Shown here in pieces: positions 13,187 to 20,556 of a stretch of 20,665 nt of DNA. The notes under the pieces were generated by a model. That model had not been told where the DNA came from and did no database searches. It worked only from the letters and a program-made list of their open reading frames with translations. Positions within the stretch are counted from its first letter, which is position 1, and each line of letters opens with the position of its first letter. Origin of the DNA: Zongyangia hominis (GTDB lineage: Bacteria; Bacillota; Clostridia; Oscillospirales; Ruminococcaceae); contig NZ_JACRTC010000013.1 of NCBI RefSeq assembly GCF_014385095.1, positions 1-20,665 of the forward strand, read 5' to 3'. Position numbers and translations under genes: made by a program.

Positions 13187-13887
13187 CAGCCATCTTTAAA
13201 CGGGAACTGAGCGCCTATTTCTCCTCGGCGGTCGGGTTTATCTTTCTGGCGGTGTTTTTCGCCTTTGGAGGCTTCTACTTTTTCCTGGGCAATGTCCTCT
13301 CCAACACCACCGACATGCGGGCGTTTTTCTCCTCCATCTTCTCGGTGATCATGTTCCTCATCCCCATTTTGACCATGCGGCTGATGAGCGAGGACAAAAA
13401 GCTCAAAACCGACCAAGCGCTGCTGACGGCGCCGGTGGGTCTGTACGGCATTGTACTGGGCAAGTATCTCTCGGCGGTGGTGGTCTATCTGGCGGCCATG
13501 GCCATGACGGTGGTCTACGCCGTGACGCTAGCGGCCTTTGCCCCCATCGATTTGTCCCTCTTCTTCGGGCATCTGCTGGGCGCTATTTTCTTAGGCCTCG
13601 CCCTCATCGCCATCGGCGAGTTTATCTCCTCCCTCACCGAAAGCCAGGTGATCGCCGCCGTGGCCAGCTTTGCCGTGATGATGGCGCTGATGCTTATCGA
13701 CACCCTTTCCAGCGTCATGCCCACCCAGTTTTTGAAGGACGTGATTTATGGGATCTCTTTTTACACCCGGTATGCCAACTTCACCCTGGGTGTTCTGAGT
13801 ATCGCCGACGTGATCTTTTTCCTGAGCGTGGCCGGGCTCTTCCTGTTCTTTACCGTCCGCGTGTTGGAAAAGAAAAGATGGAGCTAG
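13183..13887 (+). CDS. ABC-2 type transporter permease (GldF-like)
   Basis: This 234-residue integral membrane protein has about six hydrophobic segments (roughly residues 16-36, 50-66, 92-118, 124-146, 155-180 and 205-228). The N-terminus MTAIFKRELSAYFSSAVGFI and the loop MRLMSEDKKLKTDQALLTAPV are typical of ABC-2 permeases of the GldF/CcmB-like type, in which the KRE-L-x-x-Y-F motif is followed by a T-D-Q-x-L-L-x-x-P-V segment. The ATG overlaps the ATPase stop by four bases, so translation is coupled. The next gene starts 12 bases after its stop. The permease and ATPase should form the membrane core. The substrate is not known. Confidence 0.9.
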   Translation: MTAIFKRELSAYFSSAVGFIFLAVFFAFGGFYFFLGNVLSNTTDMRAFFSSIFSVIMFLIPILTMRLMSEDKKLKTDQALLTAPVGLYGIVLGKYLSAVVVYLAAMAMTVVYAVTLAAFAPIDLSLFFGHLLGAIFLGLALIAIGEFISSLTESQVIAAVASFAVMMALMLIDTLSSVMPTQFLKDVIYGISFYTRYANFTLGVLSIADVIFFLSVAGLFLFFTVRVLEKKRWS

Positions 13888-13899
13888 GAGGTGGCGCAG

Positions 13900-15408
13900 A
13901 TGAAAATCTTTAAAAAACAGGAGAACCCCGAAACCGCGCCCTCCGTGCTGGAGCAGGGAAAGACGGCGTCCAATGCGGGAAACTTCTTTCACAGCAAGAG
14001 ACTGAAACATTCCGGCCTGGCGGTGGGCCTGACGGTCATCGTCATTGTAGCGGTGGTGCTATTAAACTTTGTCATGAGCGCTCTAGCCGCCCGGTATCCC
14101 ATGAGCATCGATATGACCAAAGACAAGGCATTCCAGCTCTCCCAGCAAAGCAAGGACTACATCGCGGGCCTTGAAAAGGACGTTTCCATCAAGGTGCTCG
14201 CTTCCCAGCAGACCTTCACCGGTCTCAATGATTACTATGCCCAGGCGGCCCAAATCATTGAATTGTATGGCAAATTCTCCGATAAGATCAAGGTGGAGTA
14301 TGTGGACTTGGTGCAAAATCCGCAGCTGGAAAATCAGTATGCCGATTTGTCGCCCTCCAATTATGATATACTCATCATCTGCGGCGATCAGATCGTGAAG
14401 CTGAGTCCCACCGATCTTTTCAATGTGGAGCAGAGCTATTACGGCGGGCAGATTGCGTCCTCCAAGGCCGAGCAGGCCATGACTTCCGCCATTGTGCAGG
14501 TCACCGATGAAAACAAGGTCAAGGTGGCGGTGCTCTCCGGACACGGGGAAGCGGACATCACCGACTTTACGGGCCTGCTCACCACCAACAACTACGAGAT
14601 AATCGACCATTCCGTGGTCACCGAGGACATCCCCGACGAAGTGTCGGTGGTGATTCTGGCGGCCCCCGCAAAGGACTACACGGTGGAGGAGCTCTCCCGG
14701 CTGGACAAATTCCTGGAAGGGGACGGCAAGAGCGTGGTCTATCTGGCCGACGCCGGACAGCCCGACACCCCCAATCTGGACGCGTTCCTGGCCGAGTGGG
14801 GCATCAAGGTGGGCAGCGGCCTGACTTTTGAGACCAATGCCAGCATGGTCTTTAACCAAAACTCCTTCTTTACCATTGTCAACTACGCCTCCGACCGATT
14901 TGCGGGCAGCCTCATCAGCGACAAGATCGTCATGACACTGCCTTATAGCCGTCCCATGGAAAAGCTCTTTGACGAAAAGGGCACCGTGAAGGTGGAGGAG
15001 CTCCTTTCCTTCTCCGAGACAGCGGGCGTCATGCCCAAGGATGCTACCGAGGACTACGCCCCCTCCGATGAGGACATGGTGGGCCCTTTCCCGGGCCTCC
15101 TCTACGCCACTAACACTTCCGCCGATGGGAAGGAGTCCCATGTGGTGGCCTGCGGCACCTACAGCGCCCTGGTTTCCACCCTCTTAGAGAGCACTTCCGT
15201 TGGAAACGGCAACTATTTCCTCAACATGATGGATGAATTGTCCCATCGGGAAAACAACATCCAGATTGTGGCCAAGGATATCAGCGGCAGCGAGCTTGGC
15301 GTCAACACCGCCCAAGTAATTTTACTGGGGTCTGTGTTTGTGGTCATCGTACCCCTGGTGGTCCTGTGCGCCGGCCTGGTGATCTGGATTCGCCGCCGCC
15401 ACCGCTAG
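13900..15408 (+). CDS. GldG-like ABC transporter auxiliary protein
   Basis: This 502-residue protein has a cytoplasmic N-terminal stretch, a membrane segment near 36-58, a large extracellular domain (about 60-475) and a second membrane segment near 470-495 followed by a short basic tail (IRRRHR). The pattern fits GldG-type proteins (ABC-type uncharacterised transport system family), including YPMSIDMTKDKAFQLSQQSKDYI at the start of the outer domain and the VAVLSGHGEADI strand-loop further in. The start at 13900 follows AGGAGG with 8 nt spacing; a GTG at 13891 overlaps that site and is not chosen. In gliding Bacteroidetes GldA/F/G form an ABC complex; in Firmicutes the role is unknown. The TAG stop (15406-15408) lies inside the edge of intergenic repeat copy C. 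Confidence 0.88.
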   Translation: MKIFKKQENPETAPSVLEQGKTASNAGNFFHSKRLKHSGLAVGLTVIVIVAVVLLNFVMSALAARYPMSIDMTKDKAFQLSQQSKDYIAGLEKDVSIKVLASQQTFTGLNDYYAQAAQIIELYGKFSDKIKVEYVDLVQNPQLENQYADLSPSNYDILIICGDQIVKLSPTDLFNVEQSYYGGQIASSKAEQAMTSAIVQVTDENKVKVAVLSGHGEADITDFTGLLTTNNYEIIDHSVVTEDIPDEVSVVILAAPAKDYTVEELSRLDKFLEGDGKSVVYLADAGQPDTPNLDAFLAEWGIKVGSGLTFETNASMVFNQNSFFTIVNYASDRFAGSLISDKIVMTLPYSRPMEKLFDEKGTVKVEELLSFSETAGVMPKDATEDYAPSDEDMVGPFPGLLYATNTSADGKESHVVACGTYSALVSTLLESTSVGNGNYFLNMMDELSHRENNIQIVAKDISGSELGVNTAQVILLGSVFVVIVPLVVLCAGLVIWIRRRHR

Positions 15409-15481
15409 CCACCTGCCGGTGGAGGATATCGCGCTGTAGTATCGTTTGAGACACAAGCGCGGGAAACGCGGCAGTGTTGCC
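15404..15481. repeat. Intergenic palindromic repeat, copy C (inverted)
   Basis: It starts GCTAGCCACC, containing the TAG stop of the GldG-like gene, then has the hairpin CCACCTGCCGGTGG, GAGGATATCGCGC and the inverted core CAAGCGCGGGAAACGCGGC. A second copy (D) in the same orientation follows 107 bases later. Confidence 0.8.
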
Positions 15482-15507
15482 AATGGAGCCATGGGCGCGA
15501 CATGCCC

Positions 15508-15581
15508 GCCGCTAGCCACCTGCCGGTGGAGGATATCGCGCTGTAGTTATCGTTAGAGACACAAGCGGGGGTGGCGCGTCA
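15508..15581. repeat. Intergenic palindromic repeat, copy D (inverted)
   Basis: The first 37 bases from GCTAGCCACC to CTGTAGT (15511-15547) are identical to copy C, then the two diverge (TATCGTTAGAGACACAAGCG). It lies in the gap between the GldG-like and DUF4340 genes, making this a local tandem duplication. Confidence 0.8.
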
Positions 15582-15621
15582 ACCCGCACCGGCAGGTGTG
15601 CTGAAAGGAGAGAGAAAGCTT

Positions 15622-17022
15622 TTGAGCAAAGGCAAATGGAATAAAAAGGCGGTGGGCCTGCTGGCGGGACTGGTCGTGGTGGCTGTGCTGACGGTGACCG
15701 CGGTGTTCTTCCTGCGCACACCGGCGCCGGGGGAGGAGGAGAGCGGTTCCTCCGAGAGCGGGCAGAGTATCGTTCTCTCCAATCAGGCCACCGAGAATGT
15801 GGTATCGGTGCAGATCCAGGTGGCCTATGGGGACTATACCGTACAGGTGGACGAAAACGGCGACGCCTATATCGAAGAGCTTTCCGGGTATCCCCGCAAC
15901 GAAAACGGGCTCTATTCGGTGCTCGCAGACGCCTCCAATATCACAGCCAAGCAGCTGGTGGAGGAAAACCCCGGCGATGTGGAGAAGTACGGGCTTAAAG
16001 ACCCCTTGTCCGTGGCCACCATCACCTACAAAGACGGCAGCGTCTTTGTCCTCAAGGTGGGGGATACGGCCCCCCAGAACAGAGGGGTGTATGTCCAAAC
16101 CCAGGACGGCAACGTCTATCTGATGGATGAATATAACATTTACGGCCTCATTTCCCCCATGACCGAGTATGTGGAGCGGCGCCTCGTGCCGCCGCTGGAG
16201 AGCAGTACGGAAGTGGTGGAGAGCTGCAAGACGGCAGGCCTTAAAAAGATCACCATCGGCGGCGCCCTTCGGGAGCAGCCCATCGAGATCACCTTTGATA
16301 AAGAAAGCGGCACCTTTTATATGGTGTCCCCGGTCAAACGCCGCCTCAGTGAGGAGGGCATCGACAAGCTGGGCGGCATCTTTGGGGTTTACGCTTCCCA
16401 TGTGGTCAATTTGGAGCCCACGGCCCAGGACATCACCGCCGCGGGACTGGACGACCCGGAGACACTGATCACCTTGGAATACGCCGATCAGACCTTGGCG
16501 CTCCGGCTTGACGGTAAGGATAAGGATCTGCTCAGCGCCATGCGCTCGGATGTCAATATCCTCTATGACCTGGATATGAGCACCATCTCCTTCATGGAGT
16601 ACACCTACACGGACCTGCTGGCGGATGCGTACATCGTGGACAGCCAGGACGAAATTGCCTCCCTGGAAATCACCCTGGGCGGCAAGACCTACACTCTGGT
16701 GCCGGGGGATGCTCCCACCCTCAACGGCGCGGCTGTGGAAGCGGAGCCCTTCGCCCAGATGATGGAAATGGCGCTTTCCGCCCGGAGCGAGGGCGAAAGG
16801 ACACAGAAAGTGTCCGGAGAGCCGGAGATGGTGATGACGGTGCGCCTGAAAGATCAGGCCCGGGAGCCGGAAGTGCTCAAGTTCTATTACGATGGCGTCC
16901 GGTCCTATGACGTGGACTGCAACGGCTCGATCACTTCCTATATTAAGGCCTCCTTTGTGGAGAAGCTGGGCGAGGCGCTGGAGGCGCTGAGCAAAGGCGA
17001 GAGCTTCTCCGTGAGCTGGTAG
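15622..17022 (+). CDS. DUF4340 domain protein of the ABC transporter operon
   Basis: This 466-residue protein has one N-terminal membrane segment (about 9-29, VGLLAGLVVVAVLTVTAVFFL) and a large extracellular, beta-rich part. Motifs such as KYGLKDPLSVATITYKDG and FVLKVGDTAPQNRGVYVQ, followed by NVYLMDEYNI, are typical of DUF4340 proteins, which usually sit directly after gldG homologues. The start is taken as the TTG at 15622, which follows AAAGGAGAG at a somewhat long spacing; the open frame to 15571 has no ribosome binding site and overlaps repeat copy D. The 213-base gap to the GldG-like gene is filled by two repeats. The operon ends at a strong terminator. The protein probably presents an outer domain working with the GldG-like subunit. 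Confidence 0.82.
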   Translation: MSKGKWNKKAVGLLAGLVVVAVLTVTAVFFLRTPAPGEEESGSSESGQSIVLSNQATENVVSVQIQVAYGDYTVQVDENGDAYIEELSGYPRNENGLYSVLADASNITAKQLVEENPGDVEKYGLKDPLSVATITYKDGSVFVLKVGDTAPQNRGVYVQTQDGNVYLMDEYNIYGLISPMTEYVERRLVPPLESSTEVVESCKTAGLKKITIGGALREQPIEITFDKESGTFYMVSPVKRRLSEEGIDKLGGIFGVYASHVVNLEPTAQDITAAGLDDPETLITLEYADQTLALRLDGKDKDLLSAMRSDVNILYDLDMSTISFMEYTYTDLLADAYIVDSQDEIASLEITLGGKTYTLVPGDAPTLNGAAVEAEPFAQMMEMALSARSEGERTQKVSGEPEMVMTVRLKDQAREPEVLKFYYDGVRSYDVDCNGSITSYIKASFVEKLGEALEALSKGESFSVSW

Positions 17023-17032
17023 AAGAAAAAAT

Positions 17033-17060
17033 AAAAATGGCCGCAAAAGCGGCCATTTTT
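17033..17060 (+). terminator. Intrinsic terminator of the ABC transporter operon
   Basis: The 12-bp perfect stem AAAAATGGCCGC (17033-17044) and GCGGCCATTTTT (17049-17060) has an AAAA loop. It lies 10 bases after the DUF4340 stop and is symmetrical enough to act in both directions. Confidence 0.9.
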
Positions 17061-17079
17061 AGCGCAAGGAGGGCGAGCA

Positions 17080-17197
17080 GTGTCCGCTGACACACCGCGC
17101 TTTCGCGGGTCAGTAACAAAAACGCGAGGGACGCGGCGGTGGCGCGAACGCAACCTAATACGCGTCGTCCCGCCCCGGCAGGGGCCGCCGTAGGCGG
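17080..17197. repeat. Intergenic palindromic repeat, copy F (inverted, with flanking GC hairpin)
   Basis: Read on the minus strand it has CGGCCCCTGCCGGGGCGGG (as in copy A), a diverged spacer, then CACCGCCGCGTCCCTCGCG and AAAGCGCGGTGTG. It fills the gap between the ABC operon terminator and the convergent FUSC-like gene and ends 1 base from that gene's TGA stop. Confidence 0.65.
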
Positions 17198-17743
17198 TCA
17201 GCTCTCCTCTTCCTCCTGGGGGGAGGGGAGGTCCGCTTGTGCGCTGTCGGAAGACCGGCTTTTCCGTGGGAAGATAAAACGGTTAACAAGAACCGCGAGA
17301 ATAATGCCGATGCTGGTGTCGATGACACGGTCCATTACATATAGCAGGGAGTTATGGATTCCCCGGTCAAAGTTGGTGGCAATGTTGAGAAAGACGATGC
17401 AGCAGATGGCGGCGGAATCTTTTCTGCCGAGAATATTGCACAAATAGATGGCAAGAAGCAAAAAGAGCGGTATAATGGGGATATACGCCCAGTCGTGGTA
17501 CTGGGGAATGAGCTTGGCGCTCTCCAAAAGCAGGAAGCCCACAAAGCCGCCGATGAGCGTCCCGATAAACCGATGAACCCCCACATGCACTGTCTTTCCG
17601 GTGGTGGGCTGCATGCAGACTACTGCCGCAATGCAGGAATAGAAGGCGTAATTGCGCCCGAACAGGCAGGACACCAGCAGGCATAAACAGACGGCAATCC
17701 CGGTCTTCACTGCCCGCAGTCCCGGCTTATATCGAAAATTCAT
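17198..17743 (-). CDS. FUSC/aromatic acid exporter family membrane protein (YqjA/DUF939-like)
   Basis: This 181-residue protein carries about five hydrophobic segments and begins MNFRYKPGLRAVKTGIAVCLCLL, the usual opening of small FUSC-type (YqjA-like) proteins, in which G-x-R-x-x-K-T is followed by the first membrane helix and then QPTTGKTVHVGVHRFIGTLIGG. These proteins are thought to be transporters or exporters of small aromatic or other anions; the substrate here is unknown. The C-terminus is a cytoplasmic, acidic tail (ending QEEEES). The start at 17743 is set by GAGGAGGATTCGC; the open extension to 17785 begins with TTG and lacks a site. It is transcribed from its own promoter (17811-17840), divergently from the signal peptidase gene. 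It is shorter than full FUSC proteins, which have a soluble domain. Confidence 0.75.
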   Translation of the reverse strand: MNFRYKPGLRAVKTGIAVCLCLLVSCLFGRNYAFYSCIAAVVCMQPTTGKTVHVGVHRFIGTLIGGFVGFLLLESAKLIPQYHDWAYIPIIPLFLLLAIYLCNILGRKDSAAICCIVFLNIATNFDRGIHNSLLYVMDRVIDTSIGIILAVLVNRFIFPRKSRSSDSAQADLPSPQEEEES

Positions 17744-17810
17744 GCGAATCCTCCTCGGTGGCAGCCGCTCCTCCTTTTGGGACAAGCGGCCCCTGCTTTC
17801 AATTCTATTA

Positions 17811-17840
17811 AGTATAACACAAAGGCCAGCCGCCCTTCAA
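17811..17840 (-). promoter_or_regulatory. Sigma-A promoter of the FUSC-like gene
   Basis: On the minus strand, TTGAAG (complement of 17835-17840), an 18-nt spacer and TATACT (complement of 17811-17816). Confidence 0.6.
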
Positions 17841-17882
17841 TATAGGAAGCGGCCTTCTCCGGCCGAAGAAAGGACCTCCGCC

Positions 17883-18401
17883 ATGGTAAAGTTCAAACGT
17901 ATTTTAAAGGAATGGATACTCCCCTTCGCCATCGAAATTATCATCGTCCTGCTCCTCATTAAATTCGTCTTTTTCTTCGCCACCGTTCCCACCGGCTCCA
18001 TGATCCCCACCATCAACAAGGGGGATTGGCTTTTTACCACCCGGATGTATAGCCCGGAAAAGAACGTCAAGCGGGGAGACATCCTGGTCTTTCGCAGCGA
18101 CGAGCTGGATATGACCCTCATCAAACGGGTGATCGGCCTGCCCGGCGAAACGGTAGAGGTCACTTCCGACGGCAGCGTCATCATCAATGGGGAAAAGCTC
18201 GACGAGCCCTATGTCAAGCACCCCTCCAATAAGGCCCGCTCCTTCCAGGTGCCGGAGGGTTGCTATCTTTTTATGGGCGACAACCGCGCCGGTTCTTTTG
18301 ACGCCCGGGAGTGGGAGAACCCCTATATCCCGGCGGACAAGATTATCGGCCACGCTATTTTTAAACTGTGGCCCCTGACCCAGATGGGGGTCCTTAAATA
18401 A
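17883..18401 (+). CDS. lepB: Type I signal peptidase
   Basis: This 172-residue signal peptidase I removes signal peptides from secreted proteins at the outer face of the membrane. It has one N-terminal membrane segment (about 12-33), then box B VPTGSMIPTI with catalytic Ser39, box C (NKGDWLFTT), box D with catalytic Lys81 (TLIKRVIGLPGE) and box E GDNRAGSFDAREW. The size and single anchor are those of the Gram-positive SipS-like class. In box E the usual Ser of S-x-D-S-R is Ala (DAR), a small variation. The ATG at 17883 follows AAAGGA at a spacing of about 11 nt; the open frame upstream to 17652 overlaps the divergent gene. It ends at the long convergent terminator. Confidence 0.93.
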   Translation: MVKFKRILKEWILPFAIEIIIVLLLIKFVFFFATVPTGSMIPTINKGDWLFTTRMYSPEKNVKRGDILVFRSDELDMTLIKRVIGLPGETVEVTSDGSVIINGEKLDEPYVKHPSNKARSFQVPEGCYLFMGDNRAGSFDAREWENPYIPADKIIGHAIFKLWPLTQMGVLK

Positions 18402-18445
18402 AGGAAAGGCCAGCCGGTCAAAACCGGCTGGCCTTTCCTTTATTT
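18396..18445. terminator. 22-bp bidirectional terminator shared by lepB and the XRE regulator
   Basis: Arms 18396-18417 and 18424-18445 are perfectly complementary with a 6-nt loop (TCAAAA). The stem contains the lepB stop codon (18399-18401) and the stop codon of the convergent regulator (18440-18442). Each strand gives a GC-rich stem flanked by A and T runs. Confidence 0.92.
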
Positions 18446-18745
18446 CATGTTTTCGATGAGCTTTAAGATGAGGGCCTTTTGCTCGGAGCTTAGTGTGCTC
18501 CACCGCTCAAACATGGCAAGCTGCTCCTCCGTTAGGGAGTTAGGCGTGCTGCCATCGGCAAAGAACTCGGAAATGCTCAGACCCAGCCCCTTACAGATGG
18601 CCTCCAAAGACTGAATATTCGGCTGATAGTTTTTCTTATACCAGGCGCTGATGGTGCTTTGGGTCAGCCCCGAGGCCTTTGCCAACTGATAAGTCGACCA
18701 GCCCTTTTGCGCCAAAAGCTCGTCCAGACGCTTTAAAAAATCCAC
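18440..18745 (-). CDS. XRE-family helix-turn-helix transcriptional regulator
   Basis: This 101-residue protein begins MDFLKRLDELLAQKGWSTYQ (GTG start), giving a standard XRE/Cro-type DNA-binding domain over about residues 3-62 (LAKASGLTQSTISAWYKKN, then a QPNIQSLEAICKGLGLSISEFF helix pair). The C-terminal helical tail (about 70-101) includes LTEEQLAMFERWSTLSSEQK. The GTG at 18745 has GAGGGG 6 nt upstream on the minus strand; a longer frame to 18808 lacks a ribosome binding site and is rejected. The target and ligand are unknown. It is convergent with lepB and has no partner gene in the same direction close by. Confidence 0.85.
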   Translation of the reverse strand: MDFLKRLDELLAQKGWSTYQLAKASGLTQSTISAWYKKNYQPNIQSLEAICKGLGLSISEFFADGSTPNSLTEEQLAMFERWSTLSSEQKALILKLIENMK

Positions 18746-18928
18746 GGGACACCCCTCTTTTGACAAATACTTTATTTTCTTTAATTTTATAACGATAAAA
18801 CGTTGCAAAATAGAACGTGATGATGTAAAATACTACTTGTAAACGAAGCAATCGTTTGCAAAGAAGGCCCAAGTTTCTTTCCTCCTACAGACATCACCAG
18901 TTGTATCGAGCAGAAGCGATGGGCGCAG
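18746..18928. other. Intergenic region upstream of the XRE regulator
   Basis: This AT-rich stretch of 183 bases holds the presumed promoter of the regulator. Two short inverted repeats are seen: AACG-ATAAAA-CGTT (18791-18804) and AAACGA/TCGTTT (about 18840-18856). Both are possible operators for the XRE protein itself. No clear -35/-10 pair stands out. Confidence 0.35.
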
Positions 18929-18961
18929 AAAAAAGGAGAAGCCATTGGCTTCTCCTTTTTT
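18929..18961 (-). terminator. Bidirectional terminator after the SleB-like gene
   Basis: A 15-bp stem, AAAAAAGGAGAAGCC pairing with GGCTTCTCCTTTTTT around a 3-nt loop (18929-18961), lies about 125 bases after the minus-strand SleB-like gene stop, with repeat copy E between them. Confidence 0.8.
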
Positions 18962-18966
18962 CGTTG

Positions 18967-19088
18967 CCCCGCCGGTAGGCGGCGGCGGCAAGTCACGCTC
19001 CAGGCTTCGATCAAAACACCGCCGCGTCTCCTGCGTTACAGTTTCGTAAGACACAACAGCGCGATTTGGCAGCGGGCCCTGCCCGCTA
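18967..19088. repeat. Intergenic palindromic repeat, copy E
   Basis: It begins with a GC hairpin (CCGCCGGTAGGCGGCGG), then a diverged spacer, the core ACACCGCCGCGTCTCCTGCG, CAGCGCGATTTGGC and a terminal hairpin GCGGGCCCTGCCCGC. It ends in CGCTAG, in which CTA is the TAG stop of the minus-strand SleB-like gene. Confidence 0.7.
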
Positions 19089-19811
19089 GGAGCAGAAGAG
19101 GTGGTTGCCGATGCGTTTGATAACGGGGCGGGAGCGAATCCACTTGTTGGAGGTCTTGTCGGGATTATAATAGTAGATAGCACCGCCGGAGGGGTCCCAG
19201 CCGTTGAGGGCGTCCTGGGCCGCCTGATAGCAGGAATCCGCGATGGGCTGATTGATCTGTCCGTCGTTGATGGCGGAAAAGGCGCCGGGCTGGTAGACCA
19301 CTCCGGCCAGGGTGTCAGGAAAAGAGGGATGGGCCACTCGGTTGAGGACCACCGCACCCACCGCCACCTGTCCGGTGTAGGACTCGCCCCGGGCCTCCGC
19401 GGAAATAATCCGGGCCAGAAGCTGATAGTCGCTCTGGGAGGTGGCGGACTCATTGCCCCCGGAGGAGAGCCCCAACGCCTTGAGGGTGTTGGGCCCCGCA
19501 ATGCCGTCCACACTGAGTCCCTTTTGTCTCTGGAAGGCGCGGACCGCTTCTTCAGTTTTAGCGCCGTAGATGCCGTCCACCGCGATGCGGTAAAGACCCA
19601 AGTCCTTGAGCTTCTGCTGGATTTTTCTAACCTCTTCCCCTCGGGAACCCCGCTTGGACAGGGTGGGCACAGCCAGGGTATCGCTGACCGTGTGGGAGGA
19701 GGCGGAGGTGGCGGGAGAATAACGCAGTACAAAATAGGCGAAGGCGATGACACACAGGTTGAGCATGACGACAACCATCACCTTTAATATTTTTGCGAAG
19801 GATTCTTCCAT
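19086..19811 (-). CDS. SleB-like spore cortex-lytic / cell-wall hydrolase
   Basis: This 241-residue protein has an N-terminal membrane segment (about 10-31, KVMVVVMLNLCVIAFAYFVL), a peptidoglycan-binding domain (about 52-112: RGSRGEEVRKIQQKLKDLG, then YGAKTEEAVRAFQRQKGL and AGPNTLKALGL) and a C-terminal Hydrolase_2/SleB-type catalytic domain (about 125-241). The likely catalytic Glu lies in IISAEARGESY; YYYNPDKTSNKW and the terminal IKRIGNHLFC are typical. SleB-type enzymes cleave cortex peptidoglycan during germination, which marks a spore former. The start at 19811 is favoured because the membrane segment follows directly; the frame is open to 19886 without a ribosome binding site, and the site at 19811 (GGAG, 11 nt) is weak. 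No ypeB partner gene is adjacent. It could also be a housekeeping wall hydrolase. Confidence 0.85.
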   Translation of the reverse strand: MEESFAKILKVMVVVMLNLCVIAFAYFVLRYSPATSASSHTVSDTLAVPTLSKRGSRGEEVRKIQQKLKDLGLYRIAVDGIYGAKTEEAVRAFQRQKGLSVDGIAGPNTLKALGLSSGGNESATSQSDYQLLARIISAEARGESYTGQVAVGAVVLNRVAHPSFPDTLAGVVYQPGAFSAINDGQINQPIADSCYQAAQDALNGWDPSGGAIYYYNPDKTSNKWIRSRPVIKRIGNHLFCS

Positions 19812-19988
19812 CTTTGCAAAACTCCAATCTGCCGCCGTGCGGCTTTGACTATAAAAAGTTTTCCCGGAAAGTGGAGGAATATCCAAAAAAGAAAATCATC
19901 GTTTTTCTACTATTTTTTAAAAAAAGGCACACCCCGGCCTCCTTTTGCATAGGATAGCGTACACAAATGGATGGCAAGGGGTGTGGAT

Positions 19989-20372
19989 ATGGAACTGATC
20001 ATTGGCGTAAGTATCTGTATTTTGGCGATTGCGGTCAGCTACGTACTGGGCGAGTTTTTTGAGCGGCGGAGAAGAGAGAAAAACCTGGTGGGTTATACCT
20101 GCCCGCTGGATGGGGAAGAGATACCGGCCGACGCGGAGGAAGTCTCCCGCTACATTCATTTCGCGGCCGGCTTCATGCAGCGGCGGCATCAGGTCTACGG
20201 GCTGGACCGGGGCTATTATAAGCGGGCGGCTGAACAGCTGGTGATCTACATCATCGAGTGCAAGGGGCATCTGCCGACCCCGGCTTTGGTCGAAAAGATC
20301 TCAGAGGAAACCGAGCGGTATTTCGAGAGCTTTAGCGAGATGGAGGATGTTTTGGACGCATCGCCGGAATAA
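19989..20372 (+). CDS. Small membrane-anchored protein of unknown function
   Basis: The function is not recognised. The protein is 127 residues: an N-terminal hydrophobic segment (about 3-20, LIIGVSICILAIAVSYVL), a basic juxtamembrane patch (ERRRREKN), then a soluble, mostly helical region with RYIHFAAGFMQRRHQVYGL and a C-terminal acidic end (SEMEDVLDASPE). The start is the ATG at 19989, preceded by AAGGGGTG about 5-7 nt upstream; an ATG at 19971 is in frame but has no site. It is transcribed away from the SleB-like gene and ends at its own terminator. It is probably a single-pass protein with its domain in the cytoplasm or outside; orientation is not decided by the sequence. Confidence 0.72.
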   Translation: MELIIGVSICILAIAVSYVLGEFFERRRREKNLVGYTCPLDGEEIPADAEEVSRYIHFAAGFMQRRHQVYGLDRGYYKRAAEQLVIYIIECKGHLPTPALVEKISEETERYFESFSEMEDVLDASPE

Positions 20373-20379
20373 AAAGAAA

Positions 20380-20408
20380 AAAGGCCGGGGGATTTCCCCC
20401 GGCTTTTT
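20380..20408 (+). terminator. Intrinsic terminator after the small membrane protein
   Basis: GCCGGGGG (20384-20391) and CCCCCGGC (20396-20403) form an 8-bp GC stem with an ATTT loop, flanked by A and T runs. Confidence 0.9.
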
Positions 20409-20479
20409 CTAATCCCATCTGTCATGCTGGGACCGGCGGATAGGTGATAAAGGGAAAAAACGAAAGAAAAATTACGATA

Positions 20480-20488
20480 TGGTATAAT
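20480..20488 (+). promoter_or_regulatory. Extended -10 promoter
   Basis: TGGTATAAT (TG at 20480-20481, TATAAT at 20483-20488) is a perfect extended -10. No good -35 is present at 17 nt. Confidence 0.55.
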
Positions 20489-20556
20489 TAAAGATAAAGT
20501 AAACCAAATGTATAGAAAAAGAATAGGAAATAAGAAAAGAGAAGGGAAAAAAGGGA

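Noticed and set aside
14083..15141. 352-codon minus-strand frame opposite the GldG-like gene
   Set aside because: It is a shadow of the GC-rich coding strand; the plus-strand gene has domain support and operon context. The same applies to the frames at 15553-17046 (minus), 10800-11735 (plus), 18833-19774 (minus) and 19101-19787 (plus).
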